From Lycium barbarum (lineage: Eukaryota; Streptophyta; Magnoliopsida; Solanales; Solanaceae), in NCBI RefSeq assembly GCF_019175385.1, contig NC_083341.1:91290321-91354320 (forward strand): DNA of 64,000 nucleotides, written 5' to 3'. Position numbers and translations under genes: made by a program. Below, one piece after another: positions 36,181 through 48,259 of this stretch. How positions within the stretch are numbered: the first letter of the stretch is position 1; each line of letters opens with the position of its first letter. The notes beneath the pieces are model-generated. The model saw only the letters and a list, made by a program, of their open reading frames with translations. It searched no databases and was not told the origin of the DNA.

Positions 36181-37269
36181 TGTTAAAGTCATTTATATGG
36201 AACATCAGATCAGTCAGAACTCAAAAAGCCTTTCATAGGATCCAAATGTTAAATAGACATCACAGATTTTTTCATTGCTCTGTTGGAACCTTTCAGCAGG
36301 CCAGGAATATTCAGACATACAAGAGAATATTGGGGATGCGTGTTGCAGATTCAAATTGTAATGGCAAGATTTGGTACTTTGTCTCAGAGAATATTGATGT
36401 GGAAGTCGTTTCTGATTCTTCTCAGTAGGTTACACTTAGACTATTTTCCCAAGAGCTGGATAAGACTTTGGTTACAACCTTAGTATATGCTAAATGTAAT
36501 GAGGTTGAGAGGCTAGAGTTATGGGATAGTATCTATCAGCTATCTAGCAGTTTAAATGATCCATGGATGATTGGTGATGACTTCAATGTAGTGCTGAATG
36601 AGGAAGAAAAAATAGGAGGTATTCCCATTCAACAACAAGATGTCGAAGATTTTGCATTCTGTGTTAACTCATGTGATTTGGTAAAGATTAGTTTCAAAGG
36701 TAGTCCATTTACCTGGTGGAATGGAAGGGCAGGTGATGATTGTATCTTAGAAAGGCTGGATAGAATGTTTTCTAATGATCATCTCTAGAACTGGTTTGGT
36801 ACTATGGAGGTTGAACATCTAGCCAAGACAGGTTCAGATCATGCCCCTCTTTTATGCACTTATGGGGACTCTATACATAATCAGTATAGATCTTTCAAGT
36901 TTTTAAAATTTTGGGTAGAGGAAGCCTCATTCAAAGAAGTGGTAAGGTTAAATTGGTCAGGCTGGGATCATGAAGATCCTTTTCTCAATTTTAAGTTTAA
37001 AATGAAGAAAACGAAGGGGTTCTATCTCAGTGGAGTAGGAAAATTTTGGTGATATCTTTAAACAACTCATTATCAGGGTATAGATTGTCAAGCTTAAAGA
37101 AGATCTATTTGAAGAAAACCCCTCCTTGCTGAATAGAGCTGTGTTGCAGAAGGCTCAAGCAGAAATGAAAAAATATCTTCACTTTGAAGAGGAATATTGG
37201 AGGCAACAATCTGGGATAGATTAGATTGTGGAAGGTGATAGGAATACAAGATTTTTTCATAATCTTGTT
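36177..37269 (+). pseudogene. LINE ORF2 part 1: APE-type endonuclease
   Basis: The ATG at 36177 overlaps the ORF1 stop as ATGA. Motifs: FIWNIRSVRTQKAFHRI (N-terminal strand with the metal-binding Asn), then after stops WMIGDDFNVVLNEEEKIGG (usually GDFN; here an extra D), FTWWNGRAGDD, ILERLDRMF and TGSDHAPLL (the catalytic SDH). The enzyme would nick target DNA to prime reverse transcription. Stops include 36426-36428 (CAG to TAG by comparison with SQQ) and 36786-36788. The frame ends in RFFHNLV at the Ogre-type insertion and picks up after 54320. Confidence 0.88.
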
Positions 37270-40200
37270 TGTTGACACCTAATTTTTGACCTCCCGAGAT
37301 CTATTTTAAGTGCTCAGAGTCCTTGGACAATAAATAAAATCATTTGTGCACCCCTAACGGGATCTAGGTAATTTTATGAAATTATTTAGGACAATTTCAC
37401 CCTTGGATTTGATAAAGAAACATTTGAAGTATTTTAAATTTGTGGAAATTTATTTGGAAGAGATTTTTATTACTTGAAGGGGGCAAGAAAACCCCTTTCA
37501 GATAATTATTTGTTTAAGTTAATTAAATCAGGAAATTAGATTAATGAGCAATTTTATTTCAGTTTTATTGTCCAAGGCATTTTGAGTAATTAAAAGGGAT
37601 GACCATTTTACCCTTTAAGTCATAATCTTGCGGGTCTTGCGTAATCGATTAATTTTCTTAACTCAAAGACCGGTGTCTGCAAAATGATCTTTCATTTTAA
37701 GGGTTGTTCTTTTAAATTGTTTAAGTCCTAATGGACAAATAATTGGTTTTTTTTATTATTATTTATCTATGCATTAGTCTTTTTTTCCTACCTTCAATAT
37801 ATATGTATGCATATACATGTATATATCAATATACATGATGCATATACACACATGTATATATATGGGACCAGGCCACTCTTTAAAATGGATGGACCAGGCC
37901 CTGTGCAAAAGGATCGCGACCCGGCCCACTTGGCAATTAAAAGGAAGGGGGGGAGTCTATTACTCCTGCCCCGCTCATTTTTTATTTCATGCCCTAGGGG
38001 GGGCCTCGGTGCAAATTAGAGAGAAAGGGGGAGGCTAGGGTGAAACCCTAGCGCCGCTCCTGCCTTTCGCCACCTACCCGCCACTGTTCAACGTCGTGTC
38101 CCATAAAAAACGAAACGGGGAAGAGGCAAACCATTCAATGCTTTGTCCTTCTCTCCCTAAATTCAGGCCAAACAGACCCTAGAGGAATACCTTCCCCTTT
38201 TATTTTATGTATCTGTTCGATTTTAAGTGGTTTGAACCTTTGATTTCGTTTGTGCGTTAGATATGAGCCGTTGATTTGGTTTTATGTGTGAGACTTGCAC
38301 AAAACTTGCAAGTCCCGCATCGAGTATTTGGCAGTTTCAAGCATTTTAGGGTTTCTATAAATAAGAACCCCCATTCACGAAAGAAAGATGTCGGAAAAAA
38401 CTAAGAAAAATACTAAGGGTTGAGATATCAGTCCTTAAAAATTGAAATTTGTTGAAAGTTCTCAAGGTTTTTTCAAGTTGCTCGAAAACCTAGTTCTAAA
38501 ACTTGTTGTTTTTTTAATTTTCCTAGCATTCTAGGCTTGAGTCTTGGAGGAGGCATTTTCCAAATTCATTTTTGGTCTTGGCCGTGCCAACAAAAGGTAA
38601 CGCTTATTCTTGTTATTTCCTTTATTTAAATTTTAGCCTTTAACTGTTGTTTTAGTTATGTCTTAGAGCTATTATTGTCTTTGCTAGCTAATTATGATTA
38701 TGATGTTAGTTTATTAGGCTGAGAGTTTGGTGTTAATTGCTTGGTGACATTGTTGGTTGATTTCTGTTTGTATCTTTGCAACTTAGTCTAATTTAATTTG
38801 ATATAAACATTGGCAGAACTTGTTTGAACTTGGACCATTATATTCCCTAGGTTTTGTCTTTGGTTTTCTTTTATATATATAAAATTGGGCTTTGATGAAG
38901 AAGTGAATTAGTTTAAGCATTTTCCTTTCTTCTTGAATTAGTAAGTATAGGACCTGTGTTGAATGTAGAAAAAAAAATAGTAGTTCAGTGGGGCTCCTTT
39001 TACTGATATCTGCCTATGTCTTGTTTGCTCTGCTTGACTAGGCTTGTACTAGAAATAGGTTCATATCTTAACTTGAAATGTCTACAGTCTTTACTTTTAG
39101 TTTTGCAACGGATGGTTCACGGCTGGGGTAGTTATGGTTACAGTATAGCCTAACTTGACTGATAACTTATCCCTGGGAATTGGTTCTTTGTGGATTAGTC
39201 TGGTCTGAATTTATGTTTGTGTCATGTTTGGTGTAATTTGGTCCATGAAAGATTGGTTTTGGTTGAGTTGAGATTGGTTGTACCTGGTATAGGTGTTGTC
39301 CCTATTTTTCTTCTCTTTCTTTCAAAACTGTATTTACATTTACTTGTTTCCTTTTCTTTTTTTCTCTCTTCGAGTTTGTCTGTTCATGATGGGGTTCTGG
39401 TCCCTTTCTCTTGAATCTGTTTGATCATGTTGAGTGGATTTGGGGAATTTACTTGATGTAAAACTATAACTATAACTGGAAGGGTGTGTTTCTAATTTAT
39501 CAATTTTCCTTATTTTTCTTGTCCTGTCTGATAACTGCTGCTTTTTTCCTGAAATTACTTACTTAGAGTTTTGCTTAGGTGTGTGACTCAGTCATGACTT
39601 GTTTAGATTTCCCTAAGTGGTCTAGAGTGTTTTACTTATAAGAAGGTTGTTTTCCATATAAACCTACCCCACCCAAACATGGGACAAAGGGAAAACTGAG
39701 GAAAAGGTTTGAAACACAGACTGAATTTTAGTTGGTTTTGTTTTACTCGTTTGATTGAACCCCTCTCTTTAGCCAAAGGGTGAAGAGTCAAGCCTGTTCT
39801 TGAAATTTTTACTCAGTGTTGAGGAGTTTTGACAAAGTTGGCACAAGTTTGGTACCTAGTCTTTTCATTTGACTAAGACAGTAGTGTAAAGTGATAATGG
39901 ACTTTAAAAGAGGAGGATTTTTGTTCATGTGTGCTATGATCACTTAAGATAGACAATTCCCTTTAAAGGATCAAGTTTTGTGTGTGGTCTGGACTACAGT
40001 TTCAATGGTGTCTTGCTTGTATTCCCCCAGTATGTTTGAATGTGATAAAGTCTCTCTCATTGGATACAACCACCTAGTATTGAAAATCTGTAAGTAACTA
40101 AGAATTAAGTAAGAATTTGTGTCACTTTGTCTGGTCTTCTTTTGTTCTGATCATCTAGCTAATACTAGAAGTTAGGAGAATTGGTTTTGTGCCTTGACTG

Positions 40201-42895
40201 TTTCATTATCTGTTCTTATCCTCCCCTTTTGTGTCCTTTCATTTAGTATGCATTCACAACATAATCAGGTTGTTTAAGTCAAAATGTTGGCCAAGTTTGA
40301 AAATTACAAGAAACAGTTTTTAGATATTTACTTTGTTACTGGGCTTTCAAAAAAGAAGTCGTCTCTTTAAACTTGTTTGGTTGATAGACCTTCTTGTGAT
40401 ATCTGTGTTCTTTGAACCTACATATAGATTAATCTTGAGTTAAGAAACTGTTTTACTTCAAACTTCCCTTTTTTAGATAAGTTTTGGCAAAAAATAAATA
40501 AGTCCTCACTGTCATAGGCTTAGCATAGGCTATTAGTTTCTCCTTTTCTCTGAAAACCTGCAAATCTTGTAGCTTGTGATTTGGTTCAAGTGTGGTTTCT
40601 GTCATGAAGTTTAGTGTTCTTTCTTTGCACTTGTTTGACCTCACTGCTGTAACAAACTAGCCAATCAGGTTGAGGTTTCCTAATGATTTACCTTGTTTAG
40701 AATTTGGTGAAGTCCCATAGATGTGTTTTGTGTGTGTATTTTAGGATTTTGAATGCAATTTGGCCTCAGAAAAGGGTGTGTAAATCCTTACATTTCCTGG
40801 GAATGCAACTGTATGTTTTGACCTGTGCTTTTCTCCTACTTTTCTTGTTTTTTAAAAAAATTTGCAAGCTGCCCTTGTGCTACATGGATTTACATGCTTC
40901 AAACTAGGAGTTTCTTTTTCTTTGTTTGACTTCTTTGCTTTCAAAACCCTTTTTAAACTGCCTTGTAGCCTCCATGCTCATCTGGTGTCAAATTCTGTCA
41001 TACTTGTGTGGCCTAATTCTGATAAAATAAAGGGTGGGTCCTTTCTTTTGAATACTGTTGTGACTAGAAACGAGAGCCTCTCCTCGTGCCCCTTCTTGGT
41101 TCAGTTTAGAAATGTTAAGATTGAATAGTTTGTTTTCACCTATTGTGTGTCTATAAAATTGCTTGTGCCCAGTGCCTGCATTTGGATTTGATGTCAAAAG
41201 TCTCTGAAAACCTAAACCTAGTCCTCATGAATTAGCTAGTTTGCCACTGCTTGATGTTATGCTTTTGAGAAGTCTGTCCCTAGAATTTACCACCAACTTC
41301 AATCATCAGGAGTCTATAGACCTGGACCACTGAGTTTGTTTAAGTAGGAAGGTGTGACAGGGTTGAATGTGTGTAAGTCTGCCTAAGGCCTCTAGTGTTG
41401 TCACTGGATGATTAGGGTAAGGACATTAAGATGGGGGGAAGGGTTCTAGGAGAGGAAAAGGTGAGCCTGGGCATGAGCTGGAAGTAGTGACCAGTGGAGC
41501 CCAGGATGCTTTTTTATCCGAAAGGAGACTCAGGAAAAGGAGATGGGGAGGTGATGATCCCACCCTATCCTGTTTCCCTTTCAGGGGCCTGGAACTCTTA
41601 CTTCCATTTTCTTGGACCTTCCCCTCATAATCTTGGGACTCACAAAGGATTCAGGTAGGGCAGAGTGGTTTGACTATGCCTTAAAAGGAAGGAAAAATGG
41701 CCTAGGATTGAACTACTGCAAATGTTTATCTAGGTTGGGTGTTGTGTGATCCCTTTTGCTCTTTTCTAGCTTAAAGACCTTTGGTCTGCAGGGTCTAACG
41801 GGTTCCTGAGCTTTGTTTTGGTTTGAAATTGGTTTAAAGTATTGCCTGAACCTCCACTTGCCCATAGTTGTATCTTATCTTGGCCCCTCCCTTTGCATTG
41901 AATTAAAATCAAGCTGTCATAAGTTACTTGCACACCTCCAGCATTGTGTCCTATTTCTCCTATAACTATGTGACACTGATGTTCAAAACCTTCCTATTTT
42001 ATATCTGAGGAGTGAATCCTTTTCTTTATCATGTTTTGATTTGGTTTTGGCTGCTGCATTAGTGTGTGTGATTAATGGCCCCAAGACCTATATTTATTTT
42101 ATGCCTGTTGACTCCCCTCGTGTCCTTGCTTCTGCCCCCTTTCATCTCTAGTATTAGGGGTTGCCTCCCACACCACTTGTGCCACTGGTTCCCTGTGTGT
42201 TTTGTAAGACATTTTTCTTTGTTTTTTACTTGTTTCTCTCCCTTCTGCTTCTCTTCCTTCTGTTGAAATAACTTTGTATGCTTTCTTACGAGTGAGTATT
42301 CTATTTTGTTCAACATTGCAGCCCACATTGGATCATGTACACCTTTAATATGCCTGTTGGACATGCCAGCCTAAGTATAGTCTTGTAAAGGTTTAGATTA
42401 GTAACTCCCTACTTGAACATGAGATGTTTACCTTTTTTAGATTGGTCGTCATTTGGCTAGACTGTTTTGGGGGCCTATGTAAGTTTTTATTTGTTGCATT
42501 TCCCTCCTGGAAACGGTTTGTCTCCTTTCTCTAGATTTCTGTTCCAACTGCCGGTACTGCTTGCCTTTCCCCCCTTTTAAAGAAGTTGTATTTGATTTGG
42601 TCAAGTGTTGTGTTGTGATGTCTAATTTTCTCTAGGCGAATTGTCTAAATCTGGATGCCTGTATAGTGCCCATGATTGCTCATTTAAGCTATTAGTAAAT
42701 TATTTGTGTACCCATAACCTCTGATTCTGTACTCTCTCTGTCCATTCTCAATAAGGCCCAAATAAACTTAAGGCCAAGCGTGGTAATTCGGGGTTGTCTT
42801 AATCTCCCGTTGTTAGCCACGCCTGAGGTTCCTCAAAACTCCTTGGAACTTGTGCGACATCGGATATACGGGATCCAGACCTATTCCCCATGCAA
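37270..42895 (+). repeat. Tat/Ogre-type LTR, left part
   Basis: 5.6 kb without convincing ORFs. A TATA box tataaata lies at 38356-38363, so U3 is about 1.1 kb. A GC-rich stretch is at 37870-38110 and T-rich transcribed-type sequence follows (38600-42700). The right end is an abrupt junction with an integrase fragment at about 42896. Small ORFs (for example 39217-39414 and 42075-42266) look like chance frames. Confidence 0.7.
38356..38363 (+). promoter_or_regulatory. TATA box of the Ogre-type LTR
   Basis: TATAAATA preceded by gtttc and followed by agaacccccattcacg, about 1.09 kb from the LTR start. It is the only good TATA match in the first 1.2 kb apart from simple TA repeats near 37800-37860. 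Confidence 0.45.
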
Positions 42896-43425
42896 AAAGT
42901 CTTACGCGGATAACCGTCGATGAGACTTGGAGTTCCAAGCTAATGATTGGGTATTCCTAAAGATGTCGCCAATGAAAGGCGTCATGAGATTCGGTAAAAA
43001 CGGTAAGCTTAGCCCTCGATATATTGGGCCATATAGGATTATTCGTAAAGTGGGCAAGGTAGCTTATGAGTTGGATCTACCTTCCAACTTAGAGTCCGTA
43101 CACCAGTCTTCCATGTATCCATGCTCCGTAAGTGTATTGGAGATCCTTCGAGAGTCGTGCCCATCGATGATGTTCAGGTTACCGAACAATTATCATATGA
43201 AGAGGTTCCCATTGCAATCCTAGATAGACAAGTTCGGAGGCTAAGGACTAAAGATATAGCCTCAGTGAAAGTTCTTCGGAGAAACATTAATAGAGAAGAA
43301 ATGACTTGGGAGGCTGAGGAAGATATGAAGCCAGGTACCCCCATTTGTTTCCACCTCCAGAAGAAGTTCAAACAAAGACGTCATTGTCTTCAGGTGCGTA
43401 ACACTTTCCTTCGTATAGTTTCTTT
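42896..43425 (+). pseudogene. Detached integrase C-terminus and chromodomain-like tail
   Basis: Reads [40 protein letters not shown] and, after a one-base shift, [20 protein letters not shown] and RQVRRLRTKDIASVKVL. It is nearly identical to 50310-50820 of element 2 and stands just before the 5' LTR of element 2, where no pol should be. About 230 bp including the PPT and LTR start is missing at its right edge (near 43425). Confidence 0.88.
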
Positions 43426-43879
43426 CCTGGACACTAGAGTATCTTCTAGGATATATGATATTATATTCGCCTACCTTATGATTATGGGAGTTTAAGTTCA
43501 TATAATAAGCTAGGAAAGCTTTGGAGGGCAAGTGAATCAAGGAAATTAAGTTTGTTGGATTTTGGAGAAAACATGAGGGTACTCGAGGAAGGAATATCTT
43601 TTGGTATATGAGGAGTTTTGAGGCAAAACAAAAGCCTAAAATGGAGTTCATGAAGTCTAGTTTCTAACGCAACAAACCGTGCATCAATCGGACATCCGGA
43701 TCAAGCGTTATGATCATTTTAAGATAGGATGGCAGAGCAGGGATTAACTCTGCGCGAACGCGCCTAAGGGTGGCGCGAACGCGCAGAGGAGCTAGGGGAA
43801 AACTCAGCGCGAACGCGCCCCAAGGTGGCACGAACGCAATTAGTAATTTTTAAGTCGGTTTGGACAGAATCTGGAACAT

Positions 43880-43888
43880 TATATAAAG
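43880..43888 (+). promoter_or_regulatory. TATA box of element 2 (5' LTR)
   Basis: TATATAAAG followed by gggcttacccc. The 3' LTR has the same box at 51528-51536. It lies about 45 bp downstream of the GCGCGAACGCGC repeat cluster. Transcription would start near 43915. Confidence 0.65.
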
Positions 43889-44737
43889 GGGCTTACCCCC
43901 TCATTTCTGATCCAAAACATCCCCAAAACCTCTCTAACTTTTTAGAAATTTCTCTCAAGTTCCAAACATCAAATTTTAGCCCGAATTAAGTATAATCTCC
44001 GAATTCGGGTTCAGACAGCGTATAGTTGTGATTATATTATCGTATTGCGGTGAATTTTGGTTGGAATTCAAGGTGGAAAGTGAAGATATTGCGGTTCTAG
44101 TGGAGGTAAGGTATGCCTTTATCAATATTTATTTAGGCGTATTTACAAAGGTAGAACTATTAAATGATCGTATACCGAATTTGTTGGTTGAGCAATTTGA
44201 ATAAACATTGTATGAGATGTTTTATGGAATACTTTGGTATTGATGATGTTGTTATTGGCGTTTGTGTTGTTGTTGTGTTGGTTGTTGGTATTGTGATTTC
44301 GGGCTGGGGATATAAACAGGGGGATGCTACCCAAATTTTGGCAGATTCTAAAAGACTTTGATTTAAAGACTTGAGATAGGCATTTGACGATAAGTCTAAC
44401 GGTAGTATGATTTCTCTTGAATGTAGATTTACAAGATCGGGAGAATAAACGTTAAGTAATAGAAGACCAAAAAGGTATGTTATGGTTGCTCCTTCTTTTA
44501 TTGGCATGTCTCCTTAAATGGTAAAAGCGTGATAAACCTTAGGGCTCGAGATTTGTCAAAGTAGAGCCTGTCATATTGTTGTCTAGTCTCCGAGTGTTGT
44601 GTTATTCTTTCTAAGGGGCCATATCCCCTCCTTATGTCCTTGAGTTATAGAGAGATCGAATAGACATGTTACAGTATCAGTGTTTCCAACATATGCATGA
44701 TATACTACACAATATACATAGATATATTTTTCTTTAG

Positions 44738-45150
44738 CCTGGCCACTTGGTCAATGAGACATTTTTATTTTGCCTGGCCAAAGGGTCAGTAAGACAGATA
44801 TGCCTGGCTTAGNNNNNNNNNNNNNNNNNNNNNNNNNNNNNNNNNNNNNNNNNNNNNNNNNNNNNNNNNNNNNNNNNNNNNNNNNNNNNNNNNNNNNNNN
44901 NNNNNNNNNNNNNNNNNNNNNNNNNNNNNNNNNNNNNNNNNNNNNNNNNNNNNNNNNNNNNNNNNNNNNNNNNNNNNNNNNNNNNNNNNNNNNNNNNNNN
45001 NNNNNNNNNNNNNNNNNNNNGGTCAGTGCGACAAATATGCCTAGCCTATGGGTCAGTGAGACAGATTGCCTAGCCGACGGATCAGTGAGACATATTGCCT
45101 AGCTACTTGGCCAGTTAGATTTTACAGTTTCCTGGCCACGTGGTCAGTGA
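44738..45150. repeat. ~28-bp minisatellite in the element 2 5' LTR
   Basis: Units of tgcctggcctacgggtcagt followed by gagacaga or a variant. The array in the 3' LTR (52393-52570) is short; this one was longer and contains the assembly gap. Confidence 0.8.
44813..45020. other. Assembly gap (208 N)
   Basis: An unresolved stretch inside the minisatellite of the 5' LTR. The ORF track across it has no meaning. Confidence 0.99.
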
Positions 45151-45791
45151 GATATATATATAACGGTATTATATTGCATTTCATATAAGACAGGTTTGGA
45201 GAGATATTCAGGGCATTCTTCAGCTTCCGGATTGTGTTGTTTCAGTTCAATTTCAGTCATCGTTTCCTTACGTACTCGGTACATTATTTCGTACTGACGT
45301 CCCTTTTGCTGAGGGTGCTGCATTCATACCTGCAGGTACAGATCGACAGATTGATAGGCCTCTCCAGTAGACAGGATCTGACATCAGCTGATTGGTGAGC
45401 TCCCTTCCTATTCGGAGTTGCCGGGTCCTTTGGAGTCTTCCCTTTTTTATTCCAGATTGTATGGTACAATCACACACCTCCCTAGAGGCTTTTCGACGAG
45501 TCCTGCGTATATTGTGTCAGTGTGGTAGCCTTGTCGGCTTGTATATGTCTGTTGGATGCTGTTGGTTTTGTATGATTAAAGCAGCCTCCTCGGCTTGCTC
45601 AGTTATATATATATTTTGGGTTTGCGCCCTGTTCAGACGAAATGGTCAGTATTTTTGTATATTTCCAGATTAGACATTATCAGTTTAAGTTGGGGTTCAC
45701 TCCCCAGAGTTCAGAGTTAGAGTGGTTCGCTCGGACCTAGTTTAGCTTCGGGTGCCGGTCACGTCACTCTAGAATTGGGGCGTGACAAACT

Positions 45792-45803
45792 TGGTATCAG
45801 AGC
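45792..45803 (+). other. Primer-binding site of element 2
   Basis: TGGTATCAGAGC, the iMet-tRNA complement, four bases after the LTR end gtgaca. Confidence 0.9.
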
Positions 45804-45998
45804 AGGTCTGTCCTAGGGAGTCTACAAGCCTTGTCTGGTAGAGTCTTGTTTATAGGTGTGTTGTGCACCACATCATATAAACAGGAAGCTACAGGGCATT
45901 TAGGAATTGGTTACCCTTCTTCCAGATCTAAATCGTGTTGTAGAGCCAAGTCATAGGAGATTTGAGTTAAACTTACTCTTCTGTATTTGTACACAGCT

Positions 45999-46920
45999 AT
46001 GCCGGTAACGATAAAGACTGTAGCTAACCGGAGAGGTGATACGGCAGCCGGTGAGGGGAGCGGTAGGGCACACCCGATAGCTGCGGCCTAGCCTGAGGGC
46101 CAGGGTGAGACCCTATCCCAGCCATCATCGACGATCTCAACACTTGAGGAGCCCCGAGGGAGGACATACCTCCAGTGCCCCCTCCCGCACCGACGGACCA
46201 GGATCTTAGGAGGGCGGTGCACTTATTGACCCAGATTGTGACGACACAGAGGCAACTGAGAGCACCTGCAGGAGCAATGACCGCTGATGGGTGAAAAAGT
46301 TCGAGGGTTCGTGAGTTTTTAACACTTGACCCTCCAGAGCACTCAGGGATTAAGCGGGATGTTGATCCATAGAACTTTGTCAATAAGCTTCAGCGTATTT
46401 TCAGGGTCATGCATGCTACCGAGACTGAGGCAGCGGAATTAGTGGCTTTCAGGCTTCGCGATATAGCGGTCTTATGGTTTGAGAGATGGGAGCAGGCCAG
46501 AGGTCTCGAGGCACCTCCAGCGCGTTGGTCTGAGTTTTCAGAGGCCTTTCTTGATCATTATTTACCATTGGAGGTGCGAGAAGCGAGGTTAGATCAGTTC
46601 TTGACTGTGCATCAAGGTAGTTCCAGCGTCTGAGATTATTGCCTCCGATTTGATTCTTTGGCCAGATATGCTCCCTCCTTCTTTAATTCTTCGAGGGCCA
46701 GGATTCACAGGTTCATATCGGGTTTGCACCCCGACTATGTTGAGGCTTGTACTACTGTGGCGATGAATGATAATATGGACCTTGCTCGTATCCAGGCATT
46801 CGCACAAAACTGTGAGGATCGTAGACGTCAGCGGCGGGCAGCCGAGAGCATGGAGATGGAGTATCATAAGCGGGCTAGGACTACTGGGCAGCAGGGTGAA
46901 AGTAGGGGGAGTTTCTGACC
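45999..46920 (+). pseudogene. Gag capsid region (element 2)
   Basis: The probable start is ATG at 45999 (MPVTIKTVANRRGDTAAGEG), followed within about 30 codons by a TAG near 46089. The capsid domain is readable at 46409-46633 (ETEAAELVAFRLRDIAVLWF, FLDHYLPLEVREARLDQFL) and 46658-46918 (MARYAPSFFNSSRARIHRFI, SGLHPDYVEACTTVAMND). Frames differ between pieces. It is homologous to gag of element A at 25740-26617. Confidence 0.85.
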
Positions 46921-47017
46921 CCAACACCAAGGTAGGCCATTTAGGCCACTATCAGCTCAATCTCAGAGATACAGATCGGGGTATTATATTCTATCTGGAC
47001 CAGATGAGAGTTCCCGT

Positions 47018-48259
47018 ATGTCCGGGTCACAGCAGCAGAGGGGGTCGGGGCAGGCTAGATCCCTACCACAGCAACGTGGTAATTGTGGCATAGCACAATA
47101 TGGGCGAAGTCAGTATGGATCGAGAGCTTGTTATACATGTGGCAGCCCAGATCATTTTAAGAGGGACTGCCCACGGGGGAGACCTACTAGTATGGCGCAA
47201 CCGACGGGTTCTATGGCAGGGTCATCAGCATATGTGCGTCCTCCTAGGCACGGGCCCCAGTCTTCAGCAGGCAGAGGCAGATGTGGGGGAGGAGCTTCTG
47301 GTGCAGGCGGTGCTCAGAACCGCATCTACGCTTTGGTAGGTCGTCAATACTTAGAGTCCTCACCAGATGTTATGGCAGGTACATTATCAGTCTGTTTATA
47401 TAACGTTTATGCGTTGATAGATCCGGGGTCCAATTTGTTCTATGTCACTTCACTTAGTGCGGGGAAATTCGACATAGTGCTAGAATTATTGAAGGAACCA
47501 TTTTCTGTGTCTACACCTGTTGGTGAGCCTGTTATTGCTAGAAAGATTTATCGTGGTTGTTCTATAGTTGTTTGTGGTCGTCAGACCATAACAGATCTTA
47601 TAGAGTTACAGATGGTCGACTTTGACGTCATTATGGGAATGGTTTGGTTAGCTTTCGTTTATGCTAGTGTGGGGTGTTGGACGAAGACTGTTACGTTCCA
47701 CTTTCCGGGGGAAAAAACCTTGGAATGGAAAGGAAATACGGCTTCGCCGAAAGGTAGATTCATTTCCTATCTCAAGGTAAAGAAGATGATTTCGAAGGGA
47801 TGTATCTATCATATAGTTCGAGTTCAGGATACGGAAGCAAAACCGCCAACCCTTCAGTCCATTCCTGTAATTAATGAGTTCCTAGATGTGTTCCTAGATG
47901 AGCTTCCAGGTTTCCCGCCAGAGCGAGAAATTGACTTCACTATAGATGTACTACCTGATACTCAGCCGATATCCATCCCTCCTTATAGGATGGCCCCTGC
48001 TGAGCTGAAGGAGTTGAAGAAACAGTTGAAGGATCTATTGGAGAAGGGCTTTATCAGACCTAGTACGTCACCGTGGGGAGCCCCAGTTTTGTTCGTAAGA
48101 AAGAAGGACGGTTCGCTACGGATGTGTATCGACTATAGGCAATTGAACAAGGTAACGATTAAGAATAACTATCCACTTCCGAGGATAGATGATTTATTTG
48201 ATCAATTGCAGGGGGCTAGATATTTCTCGAAGATAGACTTGAGATCGGGATATCACTAG
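47018..48259 (+). pseudogene. Gag zinc knuckle, protease and RT start (element 2), 413-residue open stretch
   Basis: The longest open frame in the window. [17 protein letters not shown] (residues ~38-54) is the CCHC nucleocapsid knuckle. [15 protein letters not shown] (~130-144) is the protease active site. [19 protein letters not shown] has Val where the family has Asp (GMDWL). [20 protein letters not shown] is the bridge to RT, then [20 protein letters not shown] and [11 protein letters not shown], the first RT catalytic Asp. It stops at TAG 48257-48259 where element A has Gln. The upstream Met is arbitrary; gag starts at 45999. Confidence 0.92.

Larger units (their letters stand above)
43426..45787 (+). 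repeat. 5' LTR of element 2 (start deleted, contains assembly gap)
   Basis: Aligns with 51072-53203 of the 3' LTR. In order: a gcgcgaacgcgc cluster (43751-43835), TATA box (43880-43888), ag/gtatgt site (44474/44475), ~28-bp minisatellite (44738-45150) broken by 208 N, inverted repeat TCGGTAC-N8-GTACTGA (45276-45297), ctgcag/gt site (45335/45336) and the end ggggcgtgaca. Confidence 0.85.

Noticed and set aside
39217..42364. Several ORFs of 60-100 residues in the Ogre-type LTR (39217, 40862, 42059 and others)
   Set aside because: No domain, no codon bias, opposite strands overlapping; expected by chance in 5 kb of T-rich LTR.
44770..45102. 110-residue ORF
   Set aside because: Mostly translated N bases across the assembly gap.
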